Assembly (NCBI RefSeq): GCF_018991925.1
Contig: NW_024756914.1
Coordinates: forward strand, 11,081,218 to 11,145,217
DNA from: Homarus americanus
Lineage: Eukaryota > Arthropoda > Malacostraca > Decapoda > Nephropidae
Direction of reading: 5' to 3'
Length of the DNA: 64,000 bases
The notes beneath the pieces were generated by a model that made no database searches, was not told the origin of the DNA, and was given only the letters and a program-made list of their open reading frames with translations. The position numbers and the translations under genes are program-made. Numbering within the stretch: the first letter of the stretch is position 1; each line of letters opens with the position of its first letter. Below are positions 13,205-25,327 of the stretch, in pieces.

Positions 13205-14070
13205 GGTGAGAGTGGGGGGGAGTGGGAGGTGAGGGGACGTGAGTGGGAGGTGAGGGGACGTGAGTGGGAGGTGAAGGAGCGTGAGTGGTGGTGAGGGGAC
13301 GTGAATGGGAGGTGAGGGGGCGAGTGGTGGTGAGGGGGGGTGAGTGGGTGGTGGAGGGGGGTGAGGGGAGGAGGGGATGTGAGTAGGGAGGGGCGTGGGA
13401 GGGTGGTGAGGGGCGGAAAGGGAGGTGAGGGGACGTGAGTAGGAGGGGGGCGTGGAGTGGTGGTGAGGGGGTGAGTGGTGGTGAGGGACGAGGGAGGGGA
13501 GAGGACGTGAGTGGAGGTGAGGGGCGTGAGTAGGAGGGTGAGGGGGCGGAGAGGGAGGTGAGGGGCGTGAGGGAGGGGGCGGAGTGGTGGGGAGGGGGTG
13601 TGAGTAGGGATGGAGGGGAGGGGCGGGAGTGGTGGTGGGAGGGGACGTGGGAGTGGTGGTGAGGGGACGTGAGTGGTGGTGGAGGGGGCGTGAGAGGGAG
13701 GTGAGGGATGTGAGTGGTGGTGAGGGACGGGAGTGGTGGGGAGGGGCGTGAGTGGTGGGAGGGGCGCAGGAGGGTGGTGAGGGGACGTGGAGTGGTGGTG
13801 GAGGGGCGGAGTGGTGGTGAGGGGGCGGATTGGAGGTGTGGAGGGGGGCGGAGGGAGGTGAGGGGGCGGGAGGGTGGTGGAGGGGGCGTGGAGTGGTGGT
13901 GAGGGGCGGAGGGTGGTGAGGGGGTGAGTGGTGGTGAGGGACGTGAGTGGTGGCAGCGGGACGAAAGTGGCAGAGGGGCGGAGTGGGAGGGGGCGTGAGG
14001 GCAGGGAGGGGGCGTGAGTGGTGGGAGAGGGGTGAGGGGAAGGTGAGGGGCGTGAGTGGGAGGTGAGTGG
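13205..14070. repeat. Purine-rich GTGAGTGGTGGTGAGGGGAC array
   Basis: About 20-bp degenerate units (GGTGAGGGGACGTGAGTGG and GGCGGAGTGGTGG). Purines lie on the plus strand, the opposite polarity to the tract 260 bp upstream. The Pro/His/Ser minus-strand frames of about 340-360 codons are repeat translations. Confidence 0.9.
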
Positions 14071-14142
14071 GCGTGAGGGTGGTGGAGGTGGGAGATGGGC
14101 CCAACCCGACAACAATTGAGTGTTCCTGTGCTGGGCCCTTTC

Positions 14143-14385
14143 CACGCCACACCACCTCCACGCCACACCACCTCCACGCCACACCACCACCTCCGCGCGT
14201 CACATTCACCCTCTGGCGTCACACCACCTCTCCACGTCACACCACCCCTTCACAACACGCCACCCTTCACGCTACATCACCTCTCCACGTCACACCACCT
14301 CTGCCACAGCACCAACACCACCCACGTCACACCACCTCCCCACGCCACACCACCCCTCCACACCACACCTGTTCACACACTGAGC
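14143..14385. repeat. CACGCCACACCACCTC minisatellite
   Basis: Degenerate units of about 15-17 bp (CACGTCACACCACCTCTC and CCACGCCACACCACC). The array ends before a low-copy stretch at about 14,400. Confidence 0.85.
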
Positions 14386-14490
14386 CACACCTCGTTACAT
14401 CACTGACTCTCGGCTGCCTGGCGTAAAGGACAAACAGTTTAACAAAAATATACAAGGATCACATGTGTTCCTTTAGGTCAGGTTAAATCA

Positions 14491-14553
14491 GATCGGGTCG
14501 GGTTGGGTCAGGTCGGGTCGGGTCGGGTCGGGTCGGGTCGGGTCGGGTCGGGT
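14491..14553. repeat. (GGTCG)n pentanucleotide tract
   Basis: Nine to twelve GGGTC/GGTCG units, degenerate at the 5' end. Confidence 0.9.
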
Positions 14554-14564
14554 CAACACGGTGA

Positions 14565-14665
14565 TCTTAGTCAGTGGGAAAATGGTTGCACACGCGCCTC
14601 TACTCACTACTGGGACCCAGGTTCGATTGCTACTTGGGTCGTACGTGTCACCCTAGCGAGTCACA
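14565..14665 (+). mobile_element. tRNA-derived SINE-like relic
   Basis: The stretch GGTTGCACACGCGCCTCTAC, followed about 20 bases later by CCAGGTTCGATTGCTAC, resembles the A-box and B-box of a tRNA-type pol III promoter. An AT-rich tail follows. No cloverleaf with paired acceptor ends is visible, so this is called a SINE head and not a functional tRNA. Confidence 0.45.
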
Positions 14666-14727
14666 TAACAACACAAATACAATAAATAAATATAAACAAA
14701 TGATGATGCAGAACATGACACTACAAC

Positions 14728-15660
14728 TAATTCTATCCATTCTTACGCTGATGATTCTACTCTTTACTCTTCTTCACATTTTCCCCTTCCTCCTAACTCT
14801 CAAACTGGATCTGTTTCTAGAGCTGATATCATTACATCTATCAATGAGGATCTGTGCAGCATCTCTGAATGGGGAGGTAGAAACTTGGTTAAATTCAATA
14901 GTAATAAAACTCAGTATTTACCAATTACACTTTCCAAAATAGATGATCTCCCACCAAACACCTTTCAGGACGCTATCATTCTGCCAAATTCTAAAATAGA
15001 TATGCTAGGCCTCACCGTTTCCTCTAATATGTCATGGAAGCCACACATCCTCAACATTGCTAAAGCTGCCTCCCGAAAGTTGGTAATACTGTACAGATGC
15101 TGTAACTACTTGACTCCTGAGCAGTTGCTTTAAGTATATAAGGGATTCATTCGTCCTAACTTGGAGTACTGCCCTCATCCCTGGGGTGGCTCTTCAACTG
15201 TTAGATAGGATGGAATCAAAGGCATTCCGTCTTATTAACTCTCCTCCTTTAGTCGACAATCTCTCTTCCCTTTCTCTTCGCTGCAATGTTGCTTCACTCT
15301 CTCTCTTTTACAGGTACTTTAACGGGCAAGGTTCGGCGGATTTGGCATCCTGTGTACCGCCGGCAAGGCCGTGGGCTCGTAACACACGTCTTGCCCACCG
15401 TTTCTCTGTGGATGTCGGTCACACGAGAATAACCCGTTATAGTACCTCCTTCTTTCCTCACACAGCCAAACTGTGGAATGCTCTGCCTTCTTCTGTGTTT
15501 CCAAGCTCTTACAATCTGTATCACTTTAAGAAGGTGGTTTTCCGGCATCTTCGTGGTGTAGATTAATATAATATTTTTCTTTTCTATTCTTATTTTTTCG
15601 CCCCCCAGGCCCCGTTGTGGGTCGATGACCTGTGCCCCGGTGGGCTAATTCCCGTAAAAA
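14728..15660 (+). mobile_element. LINE copy 1 (5'-truncated, broken RT)
   Basis: The copy starts inside the reverse transcriptase domain, at the YADDST catalytic box (about 14745). It runs through ISEWGGRNLVKFNSNKTQ, LGLTVSSNMSWKPHI and LTPEQLL (stop at 15131). After a frame change it continues with MESKAFRLINSPPLVDNLS, FYRYFNGQ and TKLWNALPSSVF-type C-terminal sequence to a stop near 15566. The 3' UTR carries the GGCCCCGTTGTGGGTCGATG module and an A-run. It aligns base for base with LINE copy 2 (57058-58350). The frameshifts and the missing 5' half make it dead. Copy 1 preserves the empty site of the MITE found in copy 2 (AAGTATATAAGGG at about 15131). Confidence 0.85.
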
Positions 15661-16484
15661 AAAAAGTAACCTAACCGTACTACGGTACGTGATTTTTAAA
15701 GTTTGTTTCATTTTATTAAAAAAAATAAACTCAATAAAGCTATTATTTTATTTATATAATATGATAGTTTTAACTGATGTGGCCAGAGGTCAGTACACCA
15801 GGCCAGAGAAGAGCTTAAACCAACCCTGGATAACACTCCATAACGATCCTACTGTACTGTACTGTCGGCTCTCTTTCCCGCCCCGCCGTGGCCGGTGTGT
15901 AAACAAGAGAATCAGCGAGGCTCTCAACCTCCCCCCCCCCTCGACGAAGCTGCGGGTAAAAAGTCTAGGGAATGTTGACGCCAATGTGTGTGTTGTGAGA
16001 TAACCGGTAGGGAGCCTTTCATCCCGCCTGTCCACCTCACCATGGCGCTGTGTTGAGTGTTTCCATGACTGTGTGTGTACCTACTTCTTTGCTCTGGGAA
16101 TTCCAATATAATTAATACATCTTAGGGAAGATATGTTTATGTTATTAACCACATGAAAGTAAATAAACAGTGTTATCTTCCTAAATCACTCCAACTTTAT
16201 TTAAATAATGTGTCCGGAACCATGGCAGTACACTACAGGACAACGACATCTGTAGAGGCGGTAAATCATTGGGTTAAGCTAACTCACTAAGTAATATCTT
16301 ACGAACTAATCAACCAATCATAATATTGCACTATACCAACAAGGCTGACTTGTTTACACCATGCAACAAACAAATATATTATGGAGGGAAGTAATTTTAT
16401 GAAGACTGTTAAGTATATAAAGTGAAATAAGCAATGTGACGCGTCCCACTGTAGGATAACAGAGACAAGATAACAGTGACATAC
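15661..16484. other. Low-copy flank of the minus-strand exon, no gene seen
   Basis: Single-copy-looking, AT-rich sequence. The start of the intron downstream of the 16485-17288 exon lies here (minus-strand donor at 16484-16479). No second exon of that gene was recognised. Confidence 0.5.
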
Positions 16485-17288
16485 CCATTCTATGATGACG
16501 TCAGCAGGTGAGTGTCGCCGCTCTGGGAAAATCTTCCTGGCCATAGAGGACGGGGAGAGGGCCCTCCACCACCAGGGGGACCCGGGGCTTTTGCCGCCCC
16601 TCTTGCTGCCCCACGTGGATGTGAGTGACCGGGTTGAGCTACGGGACCCCGGGGGACCTGAACACCGCAGGTCCCGAGGTAGTGTACAACTCTTGGGGGT
16701 GAGCCGCTCAAACACCCCTGGCGGTGGTGTGTGTGGTGACCCATCCCACACCCCACAGCTGTAGCCAAGCTCGTACTCCAAGTTTAGGTTCCTGAAGGGC
16801 GTTGTGCTTTCCTTATGAGATCTGTGGTTGAGCGTAAAGAACGGCGTTTTGGTTGACTTATAGTTATGGCTATATGGCCGGATGGGTGTGGTGTGGGAGG
16901 ACACGGGAGAGGTTTGGTCATCACTAGAGTACTTAATGTCCCTGGGGAGTGTGCCGGACTTAACAGATAAGTCAAGGTTGGCAGCTCCTCTACGCTGCAG
17001 GTGCTTGGTGCCACCTGGTGAGATGATCCTCAGCCAGAACCCCGCGTCCCGCCACGGTCCTCGACGCCGCTCTAGCGTTCCCTTTTCTCGCTGCTGCGGC
17101 GTCGTCGGTATGAAGGGCCCTGGCAGGGTGCCGTAGCCCGCATGGAGGCCTCGAGAACCCATAGTGTCACTTGGGGAATAGTCCTCGAGGCAGGAGAGAG
17201 CGGCCGAACTGGTGAACTCTGAGTCCAACTTGTTGTTAACATTAAGGCTCGGAAACACAGCCGACCGCCGCCGACAGTCGTGGACCAT
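16485..17288 (-). CDS. First coding exon of an unidentified Ser/Pro/Arg-rich protein
   Basis: Seen: an ATG in strong context (AACATGG), an in-frame TAA 24 bases upstream and 268 codons without a stop. The exon ends in GAA TGG directly before a consensus donor GTATGT (phase 0). Beyond the donor the frame runs on as hydrophobic intron translation and should be ignored. The protein starts MVHDCRRRSA and is low-complexity but not repetitive. It is rich in Ser, Pro, Arg and Gly and has no transmembrane segment. It holds three related motifs: GYGTLPGPF (51-59), KSGTLPRDIKYSSDD (110-124) and KSCTLPRDLRCSG (199-211). The two KSxTLP motifs fit the [R/K]SxTxP outline of mode-1 14-3-3 sites, which is inference. 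I do not recognise the family. The exon is probably the disordered N-terminus of a signalling or cytoskeletal protein whose remaining exons lie to the left, possibly beyond the window. Confidence 0.6.
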
Positions 17289-17784
17289 GTTAACTAGCGC
17301 CTTAAACTCATGTTAACAAAAACACCGTCACAGTCCATCTTCACCATTTTTACACTAAATCAACACTTCTGTGATACAAATAATATTAATATACAAGTCA
17401 TGACACAACTTGATGAGGACTCTTATTGAAACTGTTTCAATGTTATTATCATACGTACCAGACGTATATATTATAGGATATATTATATCCTATATATATT
17501 ATATATATCCTGTATATATTATAGGATGTCTTTGTAATATTTGAAAGGTTTCACTCAAGCTTTCACAAGTTAGGTTACACAATAAAAATATAAATGAACT
17601 AAGTGGAAAAGTATAGTGAGGGATAAAACAGAATGTGAATGGTAAGCAGGACTACCACTGTTGTAAGCACCGTGGAGGAGAGCCTGGCGTTCTCATGATA
17701 ACTAATCGTCAGGAACATCTTACACTACGAACAGTTACCTCGTGATCTCATTCGCTGTGTAATATATTGACTCAAATTAACAAG
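17289..17784. promoter_or_regulatory. Probable 5' flank of the minus-strand exon
   Basis: Upstream side of the MVHDC exon. It is AT-rich, with a palindromic ATATATTATAGGATATATTATATCC patch split into short runs (17465-17530). No clear TATA box and initiator pair can be assigned, so the region is named only by position. Confidence 0.25.
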
Positions 17785-18330
17785 TGTATTTGCTCGAAAC
17801 AAGGCTAATAAAGTACTTGGGTTCATACAAAGGAGTGTTAGTTACAAGACTAGCGAGGTCATCCTAAAACTATATCTTGTGAGACCTCACTTGGATTACG
17901 CAGTTCAGTTCTGGTCACCGTACTACAGAATGGATATAGAATCCCTAGAAAGAATTCAGAGGAGAATGACAAGACTAATCCCGGGCATTAGGAACCTTGA
18001 GTACAGAGACAGGTTAAAACATCTTAATTTGCACTTCCTCGAGAGACGTAGAGTGAGGGGCGATATGATAGAGGTGTATAAATGGAAGTCAGGGCTAAAC
18101 AAAGGTGACATTACAAAGGTAATCAAACTATCCAACCAGGAGCGAACTCGTAGCAATGGTTTTAAATTAGACAAATTTAGATTTAGGCGCGAGATAGGTA
18201 AACATTGGTTTGGAAATAGAGTAGTGGACGAGTGGAACAAGTTACCAAACATCATCATTAACTCGAATACGCTGGATAGCTTCAAACATAGGTTGGACGG
18301 ATATATGAGCAATAGGGGTCGAGAGTTACT
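17785..18330 (+). mobile_element. LINE C-terminal fragment (CR1/Jockey-like), plus strand
   Basis: One open frame of about 180 codons begins ANKVLGFIQRSVSYKTSE and continues LYLVRPHLDYAVQFWSPYY, IQRRMTRLIPGIRNLEYR, RRRVRGDMIEVYKWKSG and NRVVDEWNKLPN. This is the region after the RT palm that is shared by many arthropod LINEs. The RT catalytic part is absent, so it is 5'-truncated. The frame is intact and therefore fairly young. Its 3' end meets a minus-strand copy of a related LINE. Confidence 0.8.
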
Positions 18331-18334
18331 ACCA

Positions 18335-18760
18335 CTCTCTATCATCCAGGAATCTATCTAGCCTCCTTTTAAAACTTTCCAGAGTTCCAGCACTTACTAC
18401 AAAGTTGCTAAGTTTGTTCCACTCGTCCACCACCCTATTTGTGAACCAGTTCCTTCCTACCTCCCTCCTAAACCTAAACTTATCCAACTTAAATCCGTTG
18501 CTACAAGACTTATTCTGCTCGGATATTACAAGAACTTTATCTCTTTATTGATTCCTTTCACCCACTTAAATACTTCTATCATATCTCCCCGCACTCTTCG
18601 TCTTTCTAGGGAATGCAAGTTTAGTTTCTTCAATCTATCTTGATTTGGAAGGTTTCTAAGTCCCGGAATCATTTTCGCCAACCCTTGCTGCACCGGGACT
18701 GCCCAGTATGGGCCAATAGGCCAGCTGCAGTTTCCTCCATTCTTATGTTATGTTCTTATG
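18335..18760 (-). mobile_element. LINE C-terminal fragment, minus strand, broken
   Basis: The reverse strand reads MIPGLRNLPNQDRLKKLN, LERRRVRGDMIEVFKWVKG and, after a frameshift, RFRREVGRNWFTNRVVDEW-like sequence. It is the same family as the plus-strand fragment at 17785-18330. The two lie tail to tail. Frameshifts and stops make it a pseudogene. Confidence 0.75.
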
Positions 18761-19099
18761 TTCATTAAAATTCTTCGTGTAAATAAATTCCACAGTATGA
18801 AAATAATTTAAAATTTTTACCTCTACAAAATATTTTTCAACTGTCAAGACAAAAAGTAACACTTGATCTCTAGAGGCTGAGACTCCTTAATCCTGGAGTG
18901 TAAAATAGTTTGTGACACTTGACTCTCCGACAGTAGACCGGAGAGAGTTGTTGGCGAGAGACTAACAAGTATAGTGATGTCCACTGTGGCGAGGTGTACT
19001 GAGGCAGCACCTACCTCACAGGTGCCTCATCCGACACACCTGTGCATAGCCTGACTCTCACCCCCCCCCATACACACACAGTTGAGTGAGCGACTGAAA

Positions 19100-19101
19100 G
19101 A

Positions 19102-19134
<33 letters not shown>

Positions 19135-19155
19135 TGTGTGTGTGTGAGTGTGTGT
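19100..19155. repeat. (GT)n microsatellite
   Basis: TG run with two GAG interruptions. Shorter CT (19261-19280) and CA (19470-19488) runs lie nearby in otherwise unremarkable sequence. Confidence 0.9.
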
Positions 19156-19910
19156 TGACATGTATCCTACACACAGACATCACCTTAGATGTCCCTGTCC
19201 ACCAATACGTGAGTCAGTTGCTGCCATGAACCCATAATATATGTATGTGTGTGTGTACAGTCTCTCTCTCTCTCTCTCAATCTGTTGGACTTACCCTCCA
19301 TTAAACCCCGCAGCCCTGCACCCATCCAGCCTTCAAACACTACCAGAATCACCTCTTACAACTCACAACCACCTACACCCACCCACCCCGTCTCCCACAC
19401 TCGTCTCCCACACCCCGTCTCCCACACCCCACAATATTGGCTTTAGTAATTATGGGGCCCTATGAAGTACACACACACACACACACAAATTTATACATAC
19501 ACACACATACATACATCCACTTATACTTATACTGTACACACATCATCCTTGACCACTGAAGGGTCAAGACGTACCTGGCGCTCCTCTCGGAGCAGCCAGG
19601 TCAACTGTTATGTTGGCCCATACCAACCCCCTCCCCTGAACCCTCCTCCCCACCGGATATCAACAAGTTCTCGCCAGAAGTTACTATTTTATTTAGGAAA
19701 GAAATGGAACCAGTGTTGAATAGTGGTGAACAGTGGTGAGCAGTGCTTAGGTTAGTGAAAACAACTCGACAGTAACAGCCGAGTCGTACCCAAGCTAACC
19801 TTCACACAGTGACGTCCCAGGTACCCAGTGATAACGGCCCGTGAGACCCAACAACAACCAGCGATGTGTTAATCCGTCTACGATAGGAAGGCCTGGGACC
19901 ACACCTCACT

Positions 19911-20626
19911 CATATAACACCATCTGTGAGGGAATTACTACACCACGTCAGGCCCCTCATAACACCATCTGTGAGGGAGTTACTACACCACGTGAGGCCC
20001 CTCATAACACCATCTGTGAGGAAATTACTACACCACGTGAGGCCCCTCATAACGCCATCTGTGAGGGAATTACTACACCACGTGAGGCCCCTCATAACGC
20101 CATCTGTGAGGGAGTTACTACACCACGTGAAGCCCCACATAACACCATCTGTGAGGGAATTACTACACCACGTCAGGCCCTTCATAACACCATCTATGAG
20201 GGAATTACTACACCACATCAAGTCCCTCATAACACCATCTGTGAGGGAATTACTACACCATGTGAGGTCCCTCATAACACCATCTGTGAGGGAATTACTA
20301 CACCATGTGAGGCCCCTCATAACACCATCTATGAGGGAATTACTACACCATGTGAGGTCCCTCATAACACCATCTGTGAGGGAATTACTACACCATGTGA
20401 GGTCCCTCATAACACCATCTGTGAGGGAGTTACTACACCACGTGAGGCCCCTCATAACACCATCTGTGAGGGAATTACTACACCATGTGAGGCCCCTCAT
20501 AACACCATCTGTGAGGGAGTTACTACACCATGTGAGGCCCCTCATAACACCATCTGTGAGGGAGTTACTACACCACGTGAGGCCCCTCATAACACCATCT
20601 GTGAGGGAGTTACTACACTACGTGTC
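19911..20626. repeat. 45-bp minisatellite, ~16 units
   Basis: The unit starts CATAACACCATCTGTGAGGG and continues AATTACTACACCACGTGAGG then CCCCT. It contains no indels. Units differ only by a few point changes (GGAATT/GGAGTT, CCACG/CCATG, CCCCT/TCCCT). Because 45 is a multiple of 3, plus-strand frames repeat HNTICEGITTPREAP or LLHHVRPLITPSVRE, and one minus frame repeats SNSLTDGVMRGLTWC. More than one frame is open on both strands, which argues against coding. Confidence 0.9.
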
Positions 20627-20689
20627 TGCTGTTCAACACCTCAGCTCACAAGATCTACGTGACCTCGACTGTAAACATTAATCTGTATG

Positions 20690-20828
20690 TTCACTGTATG
20701 TTCCTTTACCTTTCTCTAATGAAGGCTTTTGTTAAACCACCAATGTATGTAATAAGTCATTTATGTCCAATGTATATTTTCAGCCTTCGGGCTGCCGAAC
20801 TTTTTAAAAAACCCATTAATTATTATTA
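20690..20828 (+). mobile_element. LINE 3' end (same family as 88-553)
   Basis: The words TGTATATTTTCAGCCTTCGG and GGCTGCCGAAC, followed by a TTATTATTAT tail, match the tail of the relic at 430-553. Both tails lead straight into (CA)n. Confidence 0.6.
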
Positions 20829-22505
<1,677 letters not shown>

Positions 22506-22541
<36 letters not shown>

Positions 22542-22625
22542 TGGGGGAAAAATGGGTCCAAAAAGCGTTACCGGCATAATAATAATAATTAACTCCCACC
22601 TGAGCAGCACCTGATGATTAGTTCC

Positions 22626-22676
<51 letters not shown>

Positions 22677-22681
22677 TCTCT
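22506..22681. repeat. (CA)n and (CT)n microsatellites
   Basis: CA run at 22506-22539 and CT run at 22630-22681 with 90 bp of low-copy sequence between them. Confidence 0.9.
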
Positions 22682-22990
22682 CACAACACAAGAGCGACAA
22701 CGGGGCAGACTCTCACCAGTGTGGTTCAGGAAACATAACTTTTGATACGAGAAGAACGAGAGAGGTGTGGGCGGTGTAAGGGAGTACATGGCATGGGCGT
22801 GTGGGGGCAAGGGGAGGGGCGTGTGGGGAGGAGGATGGGAGTGTGGGGAGGAAGGGTCACGGGCGTGTGAGAAGTAGTGGGCGTGTGTGGGTCACTCTCA
22901 AGAGGTGGGGGAGAAGGCTGCCGTTGTCCACGTAAGCCAAAATAAACACCAGGGTCCACTTCTTATTACACCTAACTCACTCCCTCACCG

Positions 22991-23195
22991 TTGATATCAT
23001 TCACCACCTCTGTTGATACCTCCGCCTGCACTAACCTAACACAACACCACCCCACCCTAACCTAACCTAACCTAACCTTGATATCATTCACCACCTCTGT
23101 TGATACCTCCGCCTGCACTAACCTAACACAACACCACCCCACCCTAACCTAACCTAACCTAGCCTTATCTAACCTAACTTAACTTAACCTAAAAC
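22991..23195. repeat. Exact ~87-bp tandem duplication with CCTAA tail
   Basis: TTGATATCATTCACCACCTC begins a unit at 22991 that repeats identically at 23078. Each unit ends in (CCTAA)n, the arthropod telomere word in reverse. Confidence 0.9.
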
Positions 23196-23199
23196 AACG

Positions 23200-24369
23200 T
23201 AATGACAGTTGGGTTAATCTCAGAATTACATGAATATTTACACAGTTTCTCAACATCTAAGTCAATATAAAATATAAAGACAACCACAGATGATTTAAGA
23301 TGACGACAGAACGGGCACCAGAGTCTACTGTTGTTGACGCCATTCACGACCAAACTGACACACACATGTGGCTGGAGCGTCACCCAACACTGCACTCGCC
23401 CACTCCCCGCATTACACTTTCTGTCTGGATCTCCAAGATATATTTGTCAACACTCTTATATTATTTGTCTTTCTATTTTGACGCAGAATTACACGGATAT
23501 TGTATCTTCCACAACTCAACAACTTGTGAAACACTGCCCCCACGCTTAGGCTGTCTGGCTCACACTGCAGAGCTGCACGAGGCCAATATCATGTTATCAA
23601 TCAGGTGTGAGGGAGGAGAGAGGAGGTGGTGAGGGCACGGGCGGGAGTGTATCACTGACCAGGGCTCCACACACCGTCTCACTGTTCCCACCATCACAAA
23701 ACTACACTTGTTCCTCCCTCTCTGGCCCACAGTGGTGCGCTTTGTAGGGAGGCACCATAGTGATAACAGGTCGCACGTGAGTTGGGGAGGAGTCTTAGTG
23801 AGAAATTTTAGGCAGAAAAGGGTAAGGTGGCGTGGTGTGGTACAGGAGGCGAGTTCCGCTCCTGACGAAAATCAGTTGATGAAGAATTTCTAGAATTTAT
23901 AACGTACCGACGGGAGGGTACACTGAGACACATGACCAGTGTCGTAACTGTGGTGTGGAGGGAGTGAGCCTGAGGGACACCCGACAAGTGAGAGTCGGGG
24001 TGGACTAGACATGAAGGAGGGCCAGTGTTGTGACGACGAGGGCACCGGTGACCCCGACTAAGCACCATCTATACTTGCTACACAGCCACTAACACTCCCT
24101 CCTGGTGACTCTAGACCGATAACACTTTTAACCAACTCCATACTATAATTAGTTATGTCAGTCACAGAACCTTCAAAGTAAGACAATTTTTAATTAATAC
24201 AAAGCGCCTCGTCTACTGAGTGAGACGGCGTCCCTTTGTAATAAACAAGGCAGTGTTTCACGGCCTTATGACAACAGCAACCCACAAATACTTCCCAGAG
24301 TTTGTTATAACAACTACAATAAGGAACTGGGAATAAACAACAACAATCAGCTGGAGAGAATTACAAACG
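23200..24369. other. Low-copy sequence, no gene recognised
   Basis: A 110-codon plus frame (23300-23632) starts at an ATG but shows no known domain or splice context. I see no support for a gene. Confidence 0.5.
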
Positions 24370-24837
24370 TCACCGCCACACACTCCCACCACCACCGTCA
24401 CCACCACACACCTCACCCACCACCGTCACCGCCACACACTCCCACCCACCACCACCACACACCTCCCACCCACCACCGTCACTGCCACACACCCCACCAC
24501 CACCGTCACCACCACCTCCCACCCCACCACCACCACACACTCCCACCACCACCGTCACACCACACTCCCCACCACACACCACTCCCACCCACCACCGTCA
24601 CCACCACACACCTCACCACCACCACCACACACACTCCCACCCACCACCGTCACCACCACACACCACCACCACCACCACACACTCCCACCCACCACTGTCA
24701 CCACCACACACCTCCACCACCACCACACCACACACACACTCCACCCACCACTGTCACCACCACACACTCCCACCACTGTCACCACCACACACTCCCACCC
24801 ACCACCGTCACCACCACACACCACCACCACCACCACA
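24370..24837. repeat. CACCACCGTCACCACCACAC minisatellite
   Basis: Degenerate units of about 30 bp mix CACACACTCCCACCCACC with ACCGTCACCACCA. The minus strand gives Gly/Val/Cys frames that are artefacts. Confidence 0.9.
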
Positions 24838-24949
24838 GTATTTGCCTTGAACTAGATATGATTTCAAATTCTTATGTCTAATGTACAGCGTGTGTTGGAG
24901 ATGACGGCACTCTGGGTGTGACAACTAGTAACGAGAATGGCCTTTGAAG

Positions 24950-25225
24950 AACGTCGGGAAAGTGGCAGCGAGTGTCAGAAAAGTGTCAGTGAGTGTCGTG
25001 AAAGTGGCAGTGAGTGTCGGGAAAGTGGCAGCGAGTGTCGGGAAAGTGGCAGTGTGTAACTGGAAAGTGGCAGAGTGTGTCGAAAGTGGAAGTGAGTGTG
25101 TCGTGAAAGTGGCAGTGTGTGTGTCGGGAAAGTGGCAGTGAGTGTCGGAAAAGTGGCAGTGAGTGTCGGGAAAAGTAGCAGCGAGGGTCGGGAAAGTAGC
25201 AGTGAGGGTCGGGAAAGTGACCTTG
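24950..25225. repeat. GTCGGGAAAGTGGCAGTGAG minisatellite
   Basis: About 13 units of roughly 21 bp, with GCGAGTGTC and GTGTGTC variants. Confidence 0.9.
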
Positions 25226-25327
25226 GAAGCGGTGACCGGGTACTAGTGTTTGTTTACCCGTGACGTCACGCCGTCCCAAATGGTATTATGAACTATAACC
25301 TCAAGTCCTTGTTGGTTTTACTTCAGG

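Noticed and set aside
13121..14240. Pro/Ser/His-rich minus-strand frames of 340-362 codons
   Set aside because: Three overlapping frames over the purine-rich array. This is low-complexity repeat translation.
14574..14640. Functional tRNA gene
   Set aside because: B-box-like and A-box-like words exist, but no paired acceptor stem or intact cloverleaf could be drawn. A SINE relic is more likely.
17785..18361. Host reverse-transcriptase-related gene
   Set aside because: The intact 160-180-codon frame is a LINE C-terminus without catalytic RT, and a related copy sits next to it inverted.
23300..23632. 110-codon plus-strand frame
   Set aside because: No recognisable domain, no splice context, and the length is within chance for this GC content.
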